Assembly: GCF_026262505.1 (NCBI RefSeq)
Contig: NC_067206.1
Location: 4,244,879 to 4,308,878, forward strand
Length of the DNA stretch: 64,000 bases
Source: Trichomonas vaginalis G3
Taxonomy: Eukaryota; Parabasalia; Trichomonadida; Trichomonadidae
Reading direction: 5' to 3'
The notes beneath the pieces are model-generated. The model worked only from the letters and a program-made list of their open reading frames with translations. It had not been told where the DNA came from and searched no databases. A program made the translations under genes and the position numbers. Shown piece after piece: positions 21,401 through 33,059 of the stretch (the first letter of the stretch is position 1; each line of letters begins with the position of its first letter).

Positions 21401-24400
21401 ATGCCACGTAAGCTACGTTAAGAAATATACGTAAGAGGAAGAGGAAGAGAGCATTGAAAACATCCAATAGTAAAAACTGACACACAACAGTTTGCAACAA
21501 CAAATGCTGAATGACCCCACTATGTTTGCACATGTCAAGCAATCCTATGCTTTTAAACCGAGTTTTTGGTGCACAGAGTGGAGGTTTAAGAGCGGCACTT
21601 TTAGCAAAAATGGCAGGCTATGGTGGAGCTGCAGACGGAACAGCTATAACCTCAAAGTCAAATGAAATTTGAGTTCACTCAAAAATCAAATAGCAGATGT
21701 CAAAAAGTCAAACATAGACATACAGAAGCAAAAAGTGAAAACGAAAAGAAACTAGAATATGACAGACACACAAAGAAACTCAATGAGTTAAACGTAAGAG
21801 AAGAAAGAACAACTGAAAGAACTAAGTACAGAGGAATATGCGAAAAAGTGTCAGAAAAAGCAGCAGAAGTAGCAAAAATGGAACAAGATGTTGTAAATTT
21901 GAAAAACCATACTACTCAATATAAAGTACTGAAAAGATGAAGAGATAAAACAAAAAGCCCTGAAGACATATATGGATAGCGATGAGTATAAAAAAGAAGT
22001 TGAAGCAAATGTAAAGGCAGAAAAACTTTACAGTTGCAAAACCAAACCGTACAGTATGAAAACTTAGCACAAGAAAGTAAAAATAACGACGCAGCCATGC
22101 AAAAGGCAATGAAAAGCGCAGAATATATAAAAGCTAACAATGACTGGTTAGATGCCCAAGCCAACGCTAAAGCCCCAGCTTATAGGGTCAATAAGGACAA
22201 AAATACAAGCGGATGAAGACAGTTCAAAATGAAGCTTTAATGAATGCTGACTTTAAGAACGCCTTCGAAGCTCTTCATAGTAAGGTGAAACAAGTGAACG
22301 ACTTCTCATCTGGAAAGAAACTGAAGTCTGAAGGTTTCGACAAAGAGTTAAGAGAAGTAGCACAAAATTGACGAAAATAACAGATGCAGCAACGAGACAG
22401 GCAGTTCAAAGTGCCTATGACGCCGTTAGAGCAACTGTTGTGGAAAGTCAAGAAAAAGAGTTACAACAGACCAAAACAGACCTAGTAAATGCTTTCTTAA
22501 AAACGAAAAGTCAGGTAGGACACTATGCTGCAGATGGAACATATGTGCCAGCTGGTGGAACTTATATACCAGCTGGTGGAACTTATATACTAGCTAGTGG
22601 AACTTATACCACCAAACCCTCCAAGAGAGCACCTGCACCAGGACTACCTAAAACATTTACATCGTCACATGGACACAGACACAGGCATGCACCAAAAACC
22701 AACACAACAACCAACAGTTCAAAAACCAGCACCACAACAACAACCAGCACAACAACCACCTCCACAACCAGCACACAACCAACAGTTCAAAACACTGCAC
22801 ACAACAACCACAAACAGAGCAAGGACATAAAAGAAGTAGAGAACAAGGAAACCAAGATTTCTTAAAAATGCTTAAAGAAGACTATGGTTACCCAGATACT
22901 CTTGACTTTAGTGACAGATATAAAGAAGCTATTAGAAAGTTCAAGGAAGGAAATACTGACCCGAACCTATTTAGCTTTATGGTTCAGCACCAAATGGGAT
23001 ATAATTTCAAACCTGGAAAATACAAGCTCGCTAAGGGATATGATTTAATAGCATATCATCCAAATGACATGACTGAATTTACTCCGAGATATTTGGTGTC
23101 AGAGCTAAATGACAATTCAACTCTCTTCATGAAACGCGTAAAAAATAGAGACGGAACGAAAGAAGAAAGGTTTATGAGTCCGGATGACTTAGAATAGGGA
23201 ACTTGTTAAAAACGGTCTCGGAATATATGAAATGCCAGCAGATGAGGTACAAGAAACTCCACAGGAAGAAGTTCAGATACAACCAGACATGGAAGAAATA
23301 GTTCAGCAACAACAGCTAGAAGAGCCTGAAGGAAACGAACAAGTCCCTCCTTTGGAAACTAACTTCACAGAACTAGATGAAGATTTGGAACAGCCGAAAA
23401 ATCTTGACCCTCAACAAGAGTATGAGGTGAATATGGAATCTTTCCAAGAGTCTAAGAAAAATTCGGCTGACATGGTAGAAGAATATCGAAAAATGTTTGC
23501 CGACATACAAAAGACTCCAACACCAGATGAAAATATTCAGCATAGAATGGAAGTACTGAAAGAAAATGTACACAAATACAACAACCCTTTTTACTTACGA
23601 CCATATAACGTTCAATCTTTGGCTGAACTCGGTGAAAATAAAAGGTTAAATTTCAACAAAACATATAGAAATGAAACATTGTTTAAAGTTCATTCAGAAC
23701 CTAACCAATATGGAAACAAACCTACTTTTGTTTCTGCAGACTATGGAACTACAATGAGATGGGGTCATAAAGCTAACCCGGATAGGTGGTTCATAAACTT
23801 ACAACCACAATTCCAAGAAGTTGTAGACGCAATGGAAGTGAATGGTGAACCAGATTTAGCTGGTATTTTCAGCGCGGCTTTAATGCCATTGAAAGATATG
23901 AAAGATGCAGATATTTTGGACCAGTATGAAATGAACATGGCTGATGGAAATATAACACCTGACGTTCTAGAACATTTATCTCAAAGAACTACACAGAACC
24001 ATAAAGATGGTATATTTGGTGAAGAGTTTAGAAAGAAAGTTAGGGAGACAGAAGGAAGAGAACCTATTGTACATGACCTTGCAAACGAAAGTTTACAAAA
24101 TGTCATAAAAACTTACTTTGCAGACAATGAACCGAGAAGGGATGAATATTTAAGAAAACTCAAATGGACAGTACCAAATGAAATGTTAGTATTGAAAAAC
24201 ATGTTCCTTGACAAAATAAAACCAACTACAGAAATAAATGACGCAAGACTGAAACGTTGGGTAAAAGCTTTCCCATTCACAAAAGATATTGTTGGTAACA
24301 TGGAAAGAAAACCAGAATGGCTACAAAAACATATATTTGGAAACGAGCTTATTCCATATGGACAAGCTCTGTTTGAAGAGCTTGAACCGGAAACTCAGGA

Positions 24401-24701
24401 AAGAGTCATGCAAACAATACGCGAAGACTCAAATACAAACTATGACAAAATCTTTCTAGGATATAGGTTACCTGAGATGGGCGACCAGAGCCCAAAGGCA
24501 AAAAGGACATGGGAAATTTACAACATACTAGGTGAACATGAGGCAAAGATGCAACAACTTGAAGCAGAGGGCAAGTTACCAAAAGCGACACCAAAGAAGA
24601 AGAGAAGAGTAGAACAAAGTGAAAGTAGTGAAGAACAACTAGTGAAAGTAGTGGCAATGAAGGAAAAAGAAGAGTTAAAAACTCAGCCAGGAAGAAAGTA
24701 A
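21401..24701 (+). CDS. Large putative virion protein, broken copy
   Basis: This tract of roughly 1,090 codons lies just upstream of the capsid gene. In order it has a basic start (MPRK), an Ala/Gly-rich stretch, a long Lys/Glu coiled-coil part (about 21.7-22.2 kb), and a triple GTYIPAGG-type repeat. Then come a Thr/Pro/Gln-rich low-complexity linker, a Gln/Glu-rich linker and a globular C-terminal 400 residues. Near the end is PKKKRRV, close to the SV40-type nuclear localisation signal. The 489-codon open part (23,232-24,701) has no family I recognise. A structural or genome-delivery role is inferred from place and architecture. Several breaks. Confidence 0.55.
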
Positions 24702-24767
24702 AGCTTGGTCCACGTGGGTTCTATTATGACAATAAATCCAACTATTCTATATTTTTACCCATATGAA

Positions 24768-26372
24768 ATGTACGCCGCTCAGAATATAACGCCAACAGTT
24801 TTGGATGCCATGAACGGAAATGTTTCCGAATGGTATAACGAATGCGACAATGCCATTAGAAGGTCAGAAATAGTTCCTGGAACTTACGAATATACAACTG
24901 CTGTTTCTTATGGAAACGTAGGTGAGTTTGGAGAAGGTTCTTCAACAACAGTAGATATTGCTTGCGACAGGTTTCATATAATTTCTATTGACAACTCATT
25001 CTTATACGTGGAACAAGACATTGAAATAAAACCTTCTGCCAAGTTGTCTGACAAGAAAGGTTGCAATGGAATTTTCTATGTCGGATACCAATATGCTCCA
25101 GAAGTTTTCATGGGATATAAGATATATTCTAACTCTGACTTAGTTCAAACAGTAACATGGGCAAACTATGAATGGTTCGCTTTGAGAAACTCAGTACAAC
25201 CACAAGCTAGAGAACAAACAGACCAGTATGCAACTATTGAGAAAATAAGAAGACTTGACCCTAACGTTCCAGGAGTTTATGTTAACCTTTCTGGACAAAC
25301 TGCAGCAGCAGTAACCAAAGTAAAACTGAAACTTAGAGTTCCTTTGTCATCTTTCCTCATCTTCAGGTTTTTAAGATACTTGCCAAACTGGGCAGGAAAA
25401 ATTTCTATTGAACTTACTCCAAGCAAAAATAACTTAGTCATTGCACCAACACAAGACCCATTCACTATTACAGACGTAGAGGGAACAAATAAACGTCATT
25501 CGCCGAATTTTGCAAAGACAAAGTTGACTTAGACTTTGGTTTCTCAAACCTCAACACTGAAGTAAACTATTATTTCAATGCTGCTGGAACTGCTTGGGAC
25601 CCAGTTAAGTTCACATGCGAAAAATTTGAATGCAAGAGAATAGAAAGCAGACTTGCAGTCTATATGTTGGACCCAGATATTTCAAATGCTTTAGCTGCCA
25701 AATATATTGCAGTTCCACTTATGTTCCCTATACACCAAATATCTGTCAAAGACTTTGCAGGTGAAGTTGGAAACCAAAGTGCTGACCCAGGTGCAAGAAC
25801 AGATATTGCTTTAACAACTGCAATGAAACATGCAGATACTATGTTTGTACTGTTCAGACGAACTATAAATGACTATTCTTGTTTCTACAACCCCGGTATT
25901 AAATATCATATAAACATAGATGGCAAATATTATCCAAGAGAAGAATATTCTACAGTTGAGGATATGAGGTCATACAACTTGACATTAGATGCTATGAACT
26001 TTAACAACAACTTCAAACAACCATTAACCCTGAAATGCAAAGTTCTATTATGCCATATGTGAAAGTATGGACTCATACAGGAGGTCAAAAAACTCAATAT
26101 ACAAATGGAGACCGTTCAAACTTTTGGCTTGGCATTCCATTTGCTGACTCAGAAGACTTTATGGGTGGTATTTCAACTGTTGGTACTGTACAAATACAAT
26201 ATACTGGTGACAGAGACGGTCCAGATGAATTGAAGCAAAGAAGTTTACAAAACCAATAGCACTTTTCACGGAAGATGCTCTTTTGAAGATTCGTTCGATG
26301 AAACCTGCTGGGGCTCCTCAGATTGGCATAACGACAGCTTCCATCGAGCAGATTTTGGCAGCAGGTCAGTAA
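24768..26372 (+). CDS. Double-jelly-roll major capsid protein, broken copy
   Basis: This is the homologue of 5,243-6,849, with the same start context (CATATGAAATG) and the same convergent overlap with the 139-codon gene. It follows the large virion protein by about 65 bp, suggesting co-expression of structural genes. A few breaks. Confidence 0.7.
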
Positions 26373-26684
26373 GTTGTTCTTGAACTGACTTCTCTCCGTC
26401 AAATATTGACAGTACGCCAGTTTTGACATAATATTGTATTATAAACTTACCTTTAGAAATATCTGTAAGTTTTTTGTTATATTTTTGTCTGCTTCAAGAA
26501 CTTTCACCATTTCGGTTATACCAACTTTCTTTGCTTTATGAAAATATTTTGGTTCAGCAAAGACTGCTATTCTATAACATTTTCCATTGTTTGTATAAAG
26601 AACTATTCTGTCAATGTATTTGTATTGTTTGTGTGTGTAAACTTTGTTCTGCTTCAATTCGAAGAGATACTCAAATACGTCCAT
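26266..26684 (-). CDS. Unknown protein overlapping the capsid gene, broken copy
   Basis: Homologue of 4,930-5,349. It begins MDVFEYLFELKQNKVYTHKQ and keeps the convergent overlap with the capsid gene and the 18-bp spacer to the divergent 193-codon gene. Confidence 0.45.
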
Positions 26685-26702
26685 CTTTTTATTCTAAGTA
26701 AA
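26685..26702. promoter_or_regulatory. 18-bp divergent start spacer (copy B)
   Basis: Same sequence as 4,912-4,929 in inverted arrangement, with the CTTAGAATAAAA-type core between two start codons. Confidence 0.5.
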
Positions 26703-27281
26703 ATGTCATTTCCGAAAAATAGAAGCGTAAGTGTTTCAAAAGGTTTAATGGCGATGGCAGATGTGAAGTTAAATTCACCAACTCAAACAAACAGTCAAAG
26801 TGTTGTTGTCAATGTCAAAGACAGAGATGTTGAAGTGGGGAAACCATACGAAGACGAAGATGGTATAACAATTGTTCCTGTAAAAGAACCAACATATCCT
26901 GAAGTTAACAGAGGCTTAAGTTCTGTTGCAGATATTCGAAACGACTACCAACAACTGAAAGACAAACTTCAAACTCAGGAGAAGATTTGTCAAGCTTTAG
27001 GTATAATGTTAAACTTGGTCGAACACAACCCTGTAAAAGTGAACTCATATGTCATTGCACCTCATGAAGTTTTGAAAGAACTATTGAAACTTTTGACAGA
27101 GGCAGACGATATAAACATCAAAGAAATAGAACCCGACGTTAGTTGCTGTGGTGTTTCATATAATGTCATTGACAAGATATACGTTATGAAAGGAGGTGAA
27201 ACGTTGAACTTAAAATATAGTTTCCCAGACGTTATAAAAAATATTTGACGACCAACATTTTCATTAAAATTTATTTGCTAA
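26703..27281 (+). CDS. Unknown virion-type protein (about 193 aa), broken copy
   Basis: Homologue of 4,330-4,911 with a handful of substitutions (for example KPYEDEDG for KPYEDQDG). It is followed within a few bases by the penton-like gene; the 76-codon gene seen here in copy A is not present. Confidence 0.55.
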
Positions 27282-27286
27282 GTAAA

Positions 27287-28072
27287 ATGGCAGAAGACAC
27301 AATGGTTTATACTATTACGACTAAAAACCCTGAGTCATATAATTCTATAACAACAAACTTACAAAGTCCTCAAGGACGATATTGTAAACTAACCTTAAAC
27401 ACAATGACGACTAAAGCTTGTTTTGCTCTTTGACACCAGAAGATTTTATTGTTGTGAATGGTAAAAAATACTCCTTTGAAGATACTTACTCAGATATACC
27501 ACCAACAGGTTTTGTTGACTTATTTAATACTTTAAGGACGAGTGTAACATGTGCTGCAACTAGAGCAGGTTTCATTATGTTTGGATGTCCGACTGAGTTT
27601 ACTATAAACAATATGAGCTATAATACAAAACTTATATCTGGTTTTTACTACCAACAGTTTCCTATAAGGAAAAGGTGTCATACAAGGAATGTCTGTTCCA
27701 TTGACTTTAAGTACACCTATTTTATATATTGTTTCAAACTTAGGTTCAAAGTGTTATTCGAATGTCGACAGAAACTACTATGACCAAAAGATACTTATGC
27801 GTATAAACAACACTTTCTCTGCTGGTTTGCCTATTGTTCATTCGAATGCAGAGTTTTCAGCTTTAGTAAACTCAAACACTTTAGCAAGTATAAACTTAAC
27901 CTTAGTTGACGCAAACTTTGTTCCTGTAAAACTTTTATGTCCTATGTATTTGTCAATGACGGCAGAAAGTTTCGAATTGGAAGATGCAACTGGTGAAAGT
28001 ATTGTATTACAAGAACAACTTCAACAACAAATAGCTCAAGAACAACAAATGCAACAAATAGCTCAAGAATAA
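27287..28072 (+). CDS. Putative minor capsid (penton-like) protein, broken copy
   Basis: Homologue of 3,294-4,082, including the Gln-rich tail. The stop codon runs straight into the AT box of the helicase gene. Confidence 0.45.
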
Positions 28073-28100
28073 AAAAAATATTTTTTTTATTTTTATAAAA
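28073..28100 (+). promoter_or_regulatory. AT-box promoter of the helicase (copy B)
   Basis: AAAAAAATATTTTTTTTATT followed by TTTATAAAA directly before the helicase ATG; same as the reverse strand of 3,265-3,293. Confidence 0.5.
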
Positions 28101-29335
28101 ATGTACAGAATAGATGTTTCAGATTTTTATGACTTCCAAGCATTCAGAAATATGTGTCCATTTAGAGACTATAACAAAGCAGTCGAGAATTTGAAACGTT
28201 TAGTCATTTATGTCGACTCTGCCCCAGAATGTTATGTTATGAAAGAATGGGATGTAGTCTTTAACAAACCAAGAGCAACAATAGTTTCAGAACAAGAATG
28301 TAAACAGAAACTTAAGAAAATAAAAGTCGTACAAGTTGGCATGAAGATGTTAGATGCTTGGGATATCTTATTGTCAAAGTTAGAAGATTTTTCAGTTCGA
28401 GGTATAAAGTTCTATACACCTTCTCCAAACTTCTATTCTATCTTCACTGGATATAAATATGAACAAGTAGAATGGAAAGAAAATATTATAGAAGCTTGGT
28501 TAGACCATGTCAAAGAAATTATATGCAATGGAAACGAAAGAGTCTATGAGTATATCTTATGTTGGTTTGCAAACATCTTACAACATCCAAGTGCTAAAAA
28601 TGAAACTGCTCTCATTATAATTGGAAAACAAGGAACAGGTAAGAACACATTCTTTACAGATATTTTGTGCAAACTGTTAGAAGGTTATTCGAACCCGAAT
28701 ATGACAAACTTAGAAAACATCTGCGGTAAATTTAACTCTTCAATAGAGAATATGAAACTTATAGTATGTAACGAACTTCAAAGTATAGATACAACAAAAG
28801 TTTTAAACTCAGATGCTTTGAAGAGTCTTATAACAGACAAAGTTGGAGTTGTTGAAAGAAAATATAAAGACCAAAGAGTTTGTGAAAATGTTGCAAACTT
28901 CGTTATGGTTTCAAACAATGTTGTTCCGATGAAGTTAGAAAGTTCTGACAGAAGATATGTATTGTCAGAACGTCAGAAGCTCATATGCAAGATACAGAAT
29001 ATTTTGACGACTTAGCAGAAACTTTGACATCTGACTTTTACAACCACTTGTTCTCATATTTTATGACATTAGATATTTCTAAGTTCAATCCAAGACAAAT
29101 TCCACATACCGAAGAGAGACAAACATTGTTAGAAGCAAACAAGAGTGTATATGAACTGTTCATAGATGAAACTGACTTTGAGTGTTTAGATGAAAGGTCA
29201 TTGTACGACTCGTATAAACAATATTGTCAAGAGTATGGTTATATGACAGCGTCTAAACGAACATTCTTGGCAAATGTCAAAAGTCTTTTAGACGTACAGA
29301 ATGGTGTATATACAAAGAAAAATTTTTCTGAGTAA
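28101..29335 (+). CDS. Superfamily-3 helicase (D5-like), broken copy
   Basis: Homologue of 2,030-3,264. Here the first 290 codons are open and include Walker A (GKQGTGKNT, residues 175-183), Walker B-like KLIVCNELQ (about 219-227) and NFVMVSNN. A hydrophobic Trp/Phe segment (YILCWFANIL) precedes Walker A. Broken near the 3' part. Confidence 0.8.
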
Positions 29336-29371
29336 ATTTTAAAAAAAATATTTTTTTATCCGATAGAAAAG
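29336..29371 (+). promoter_or_regulatory. AT-box promoter of the 141-codon gene
   Basis: TTTTAAAAAAAATATTTTTT followed by TATCCGATAGAAAAG just before the ATG. The AT box matches the helicase promoter; the CCGATAG word is also present in copy A (about 1,997-2,003, reverse strand). Confidence 0.45.
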
Positions 29372-29791
29372 ATGACAAAATTCATCTCAGTAAACAAGTA
29401 CATGTCAGGACTTAAAGAAGAACTAAACCCATTCACATATTTGAATGTTTACTTCTACCATTTTGAAAAGTCTTCATTCAGCAAAGTTTGGAACATCGAA
29501 CCAGTTAAGTTTGCTATTGTGACTAAAAATGGTGCGAAATTTGAAGACTTAGACATAGAAGGTTTGTTAACAGTCAAAGAAAGTTTTGACAGAAGGTTCT
29601 CAAACCTTAAAGAAGGCAAAGCATACAAACTTGTTATACCTTATGAACCAAAGAAAGCAGACGACTATGAATATTATGAGTCTAAAGTTGTAGAAGTTCA
29701 AGGTAAATTGGGTAAAAAGATTTTAGAGTCTAAGCCAGTGTTTGCTCCTAAAGAGGAAGAGAACATTGACATTGACCCAGAAATGTTCTAA
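29372..29791 (+). CDS. Unknown conserved protein (139 aa)
   Basis: Homologue of 1,567-1,992, open here, ending two residues earlier (IDPEMF). Convergent with the 150-codon gene across the AAAATAAAATTTTATTTT palindrome. Confidence 0.6.
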   Translation: MTKFISVNKYMSGLKEELNPFTYLNVYFYHFEKSSFSKVWNIEPVKFAIVTKNGAKFEDLDIEGLLTVKESFDRRFSNLKEGKAYKLVIPYEPKKADDYEYYESKVVEVQGKLGKKILESKPVFAPKEEENIDIDPEMF

Positions 29792-29812
29792 AAATAAAAT
29801 TTTATTTTTACA
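29786..29812. terminator. Shared convergent terminator (copy B)
   Basis: TAAAAATAAAATTTTATTTTT palindrome between two convergent stop codons, as at 1,553-1,576. Confidence 0.45.
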
Positions 29813-30259
29813 TGTCAAATTTCTTCTTCTCTGGTCTGGTTCAGGTTCTTTCTTCTCTTCTTCTACTTTCTTTTCTTTCTTTTCTTTCTTCTTCTTTTCT
29901 GGTGGAGTTATGTCAAACTTCTCAGAACCATATTTTTGTAAAAGTTCTTTGTCCTTTAATAGCTCTTCTATTCTGTTTTCTATTTCATCTTCAAGAACAG
30001 CGCATGTGTCTTCTTTGCATTCTAAGAAGTTTTGTTGGACTTCATCTTTCCAATCGGCGTCATCTCTGTCAACAAGTCTGTCATTGACAAATTTTAAGAC
30101 TTCTCTGCTTAATGTTTTATGGTTCTTGTCATATTCCCAGAAACAGAACTTTAGAACAAATTCACCTTTCTTGTTTACACTATGTAAGATTTTATGGTCG
30201 ACAGATGTTTTGCTGTCGAAAAGTTTGTCTCGAATATAGATGGCGAAATCGCTAGACAT
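29808..30259 (-). CDS. Acidic/lysine-rich unknown protein, broken copy
   Basis: Homologue of 1,104-1,556. The globular part is open; the charged tail region is broken. Confidence 0.55.
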
Positions 30260-30295
30260 TTTCTAAAAGATAAAAATTTTAATTTTTCTAAAAAT
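30260..30295. promoter_or_regulatory. 36-bp bidirectional promoter region (copy B)
   Basis: Inverted copy of 1,068-1,103 between the 150-codon gene and the packaging ATPase. Confidence 0.55.
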
Positions 30296-31170
30296 ATGTT
30301 AGAAAAAAAGTTTGCTGACATTGACAAAAAATTTGAGAATGTTTTAAACAAGAACAAGAGGAAGTTGGAAAATGCTCAGATAAAACCCATACATGACAAG
30401 TTCTTATTTGCTCAGAATGGTATAACAGGTCTAATTGCACCACCTGGGTCGGGTAAGACTTTCACTTATCTTAAAATGGCTGCACAACAACAAGAACTAG
30501 ATGAGAAGAACCCATTCTATGAGTTAGTTGTTATTTGTAGTACTTCGGGTCAATTTGACCAAACCGTCAATTCGTTCAAAGATATTATAAAGAGTCTAAG
30601 TTAGTATGTATAAAAGACTCTGAGTTGTTAGATTGGATAAAGAAGTACCAAAGAAGAGTTTTGAAGTACAATGCTATAAATGAGTATATAAATTCGAAGT
30701 TTAAAGACCCAAATGAGGAAATGCAGAGAATATTAGAGAAGAAACACTTCAGAAACAAACAGAAAGAGATAGAATACATTTCGAAGAAATTGCAATCTTA
30801 CGATTGGAAGACTTACCCTCACAGATGTCTTCTTATCTTAGATGACTTTGCTTCTCATCCTTTGTTAAAGAACAGAGAACAAGACATGTGTCGAATTCTT
30901 AAGAAGCTCAGACACTTTAACATCTCAGTTGTCATTTGTGTACAGACAGCAAAGAGTTTAAGTAAGGATGTAAAGAGAATACTTACTGACATTGTACTTT
31001 TCCCCGGATTGTCCGAAGACGATTTCATGGAACTTATGAAAGAGTCCATGGCAGGTAAGTTTGACAGACATGAACTATGGGAGAAGTACAAAGTCATACA
31101 AGACCCTCATACTTCTTTCAGAATTCACATCTACGCAAACAAAGTTCAAATTGTAAAAAGTCAAGCTTGA
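30296..31170 (+). CDS. A32/FtsK-type packaging ATPase, broken copy
   Basis: Homologue of 192-1,067, with the Walker A APPGSGKT and Walker B CLLILDD regions preserved. One break is apparent. Confidence 0.8.
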
Positions 31171-31263
31171 AAAATGTAAGTGTTTAGTCTTAGTCTGTTG
31201 TGGTGCTGCAGCTTTCGGTTCTTCTGGCTTTGGAATGGACTCGGTTGGTGGTACGTCGGACAT
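31075..31263 (-). CDS. Small Pro/Glu/Lys-rich ORF (copy B)
   Basis: Same 62-codon ORF as 99-287. Here the reading frame extends upstream through the repeat cluster, giving a Pro/Ser/Phe-rich extension that I take to be a by-product of the repeats. Confidence 0.25.
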   Translation of the reverse strand: MSDVPPTESIPKPEEPKAAAPQQTKTKHLHFSSLTFYNLNFVCVDVNSERSMRVLYDFVLLP

Positions 31264-31445
31264 TCGTTTGTGTCCTGTCGGAAGGAAGAACTTTTCCAGT
31301 TGGAAGGAAGGACTCGGAATGTCGGAAGGAAATTTTTTTCCAGTTGTCGGGAAATTTTTTTTCCAGTTGTCGGGAAGAACTTGGAATGTCGGATGGAAGA
31401 ACTTGGAATGTCGGATGGAAGGACTTGGAATGTTGGAAGGATTTG
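31264..31445 (-). repeat. CCTTCCGACAGG-type repeats (copy B)
   Basis: A reverse-strand version of the cluster at 1-98, with three units of a GGAACTTGGAATGTCGGA-like variant. Copy number and order differ from copies A and C. Confidence 0.65.
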
Positions 31446-31512
31446 ACAAGACAATTTACCTTATAGAGCTACCTGAGCCATCTGAAGTCAAGCGTAAAAA
31501 TAAATGGTTCAT

Positions 31513-32293
31513 CTACTCTACTTGTTTGAAGTTGTCAAAATACTCTGTTATTTTTTCTTTCAGTAGCGGCAAATCTTCTTTGAAGGTAAGTATTGTACAA
31601 CCTTTAATATCATAGTGTGTTTGAGGTAACGTATCTTGAACTATTTGTTTCACATCTTCATTTGGTGTCATTGAAATCGGTAAGTTTTTCGCGATAGAAC
31701 CAATTTCTGTCAGATTTGTAAATCTTAGCAAGGTCGTAAAAGCTTTTGTTGTTTCTTCTGACTAAATGCAACATAACCATATCTCTGTCTTCTTCATTTT
31801 CCATCTCTTCAGTATAAATCATATACTTATAGTTCTTTTCCTTTCCTTTTGGTACCGAACGTGGTATTCTTTTCTGAAGGCTTTTGTCTTCTTTCATCAT
31901 ATCTTCTCTCTGCTTTGTACAAAGTTCGTCAAGTAGCATAAGTATGTAGATTGCATAACGAGGTGAAGCCCACATTGCTATTGAACTAACTAGGAACTTA
32001 TGAACATATATACCTTTTAGATGTGATGGTAAGTTTTGTCTGTCTTGGTACATCTTTTTAAGTTCTACATGTTCAAACTCACTGAGGAGTTCATGAGTGC
32101 TATTTAATTCAAACCAATCGTCTGTATGTTTGGTATCTGGAGCAAAACATGCTGTCAAAATACTTTGCACTTGGTACATATCGTCTTTGACCGAACGAAT
32201 GAGACGTAACTGTTTGTTAAACTGTATGTACTCGTATTCTTCATTTATGGCTTCATGAACGATAGCAGTTGTTGTGTTCTCTGTTGTTGTCAT
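31513..32293 (-). CDS. KilA-N domain protein, allele 1, broken copy
   Basis: Probable DNA-binding regulator. The KilA-N signature is the segment GIYVHKFLVSSIAMWASPRY, which fits the family pattern of a hydrophobic helix before a Trp-x-(S/D)-P. The first 45 residues and the last 110 match the homologue in copy C almost exactly. The central KilA-N part differs strongly (FEHVELKKMYQDRQNL here), as if that domain had been exchanged. It lies between the CCTTCC repeats and the T5orf172 gene. Confidence 0.75.
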
Positions 32294-32381
32294 ATCTGTT
32301 CTTATATTCCGGATAAAAAAAATATTTTATAAAAAATTAGCGTTATTTTCTGACTTTCACAAAAGACCAAAAATAAACGCT

Positions 32382-32995
32382 TTACATGTATTTTTCAGCA
32401 ACTTCGTCAAATAATTTTATAGCTTTACCTATCTCATCTACTTCAAACGTTTCTTTACCTTTCGTGGAGCACCATACATTTTCTCAAACTTTTCAAGTAG
32501 TTCTGTTTCTGCAGCTCTCATATCGTTAACGAACACAACCTTAACTCTATTGACTATACTGTCATATCTTTGAGTTATATTATATGTTCTTCCTATCTTA
32601 TATCTCTTTGTATTGAAGTCCTTCGGTTTCTGAACGATGTAAAGTAAGCCTTCACTGCAACGTTCCGTATCGAATGAACCATATGTTATGAAGTTATATC
32701 CAACAACTGGGTCTAACCATAACAAAACTATTGGTATAAGACTTTTGTCTATAAGATATGCTGTAGTTCCATAGAATCTTACTGATATCATAAGCTCAGG
32801 ATTTCTTGTCAAAATTTTCTGAGTAGAAGCAGTTCTAACCCAGTCGTGGGATGTTTTCTTTTCTGATAGTGTTAGAATGTCTGACAAAGAATATTTCTTG
32901 TATTTCTTTGAGTATCTTACGTTTAAATCACCAATTCTAACCAATTTGGTGTCATTGTCTATCTTTTTAACTGTTTCAAACTCAATGTTTGACAT
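32382..32995 (-). CDS. KilA-N / T5orf172 (GIY-YIG-like) fusion, broken copy
   Basis: About 204 residues. The N-terminal half is KilA-N-like (DLNVRYSKKYKKYSLSDIL, then YLIDKSLIPIVLLWLDP). The C-terminal half has the T5orf172 pattern related to GIY-YIG nucleases (LLYIVQ, then YKIGRT, then RYDSI, with a distal Glu region). This fusion is common in large DNA viruses and phages. It is preceded by an AT box and the word GTAAGAAAC/GTAAGAACA. Confidence 0.75.
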
Positions 32996-33059
32996 TTTCT
33001 GTTTCTTACATACAAAATAAAAAAAATATTTTATAAAAAACTAACTTTATTTTTTCTAT

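Noticed and set aside
22597-22830. 77-codon Pro/Gln/His-rich ORF
   Set aside because: Low-complexity linker of the large virion protein read in another frame.
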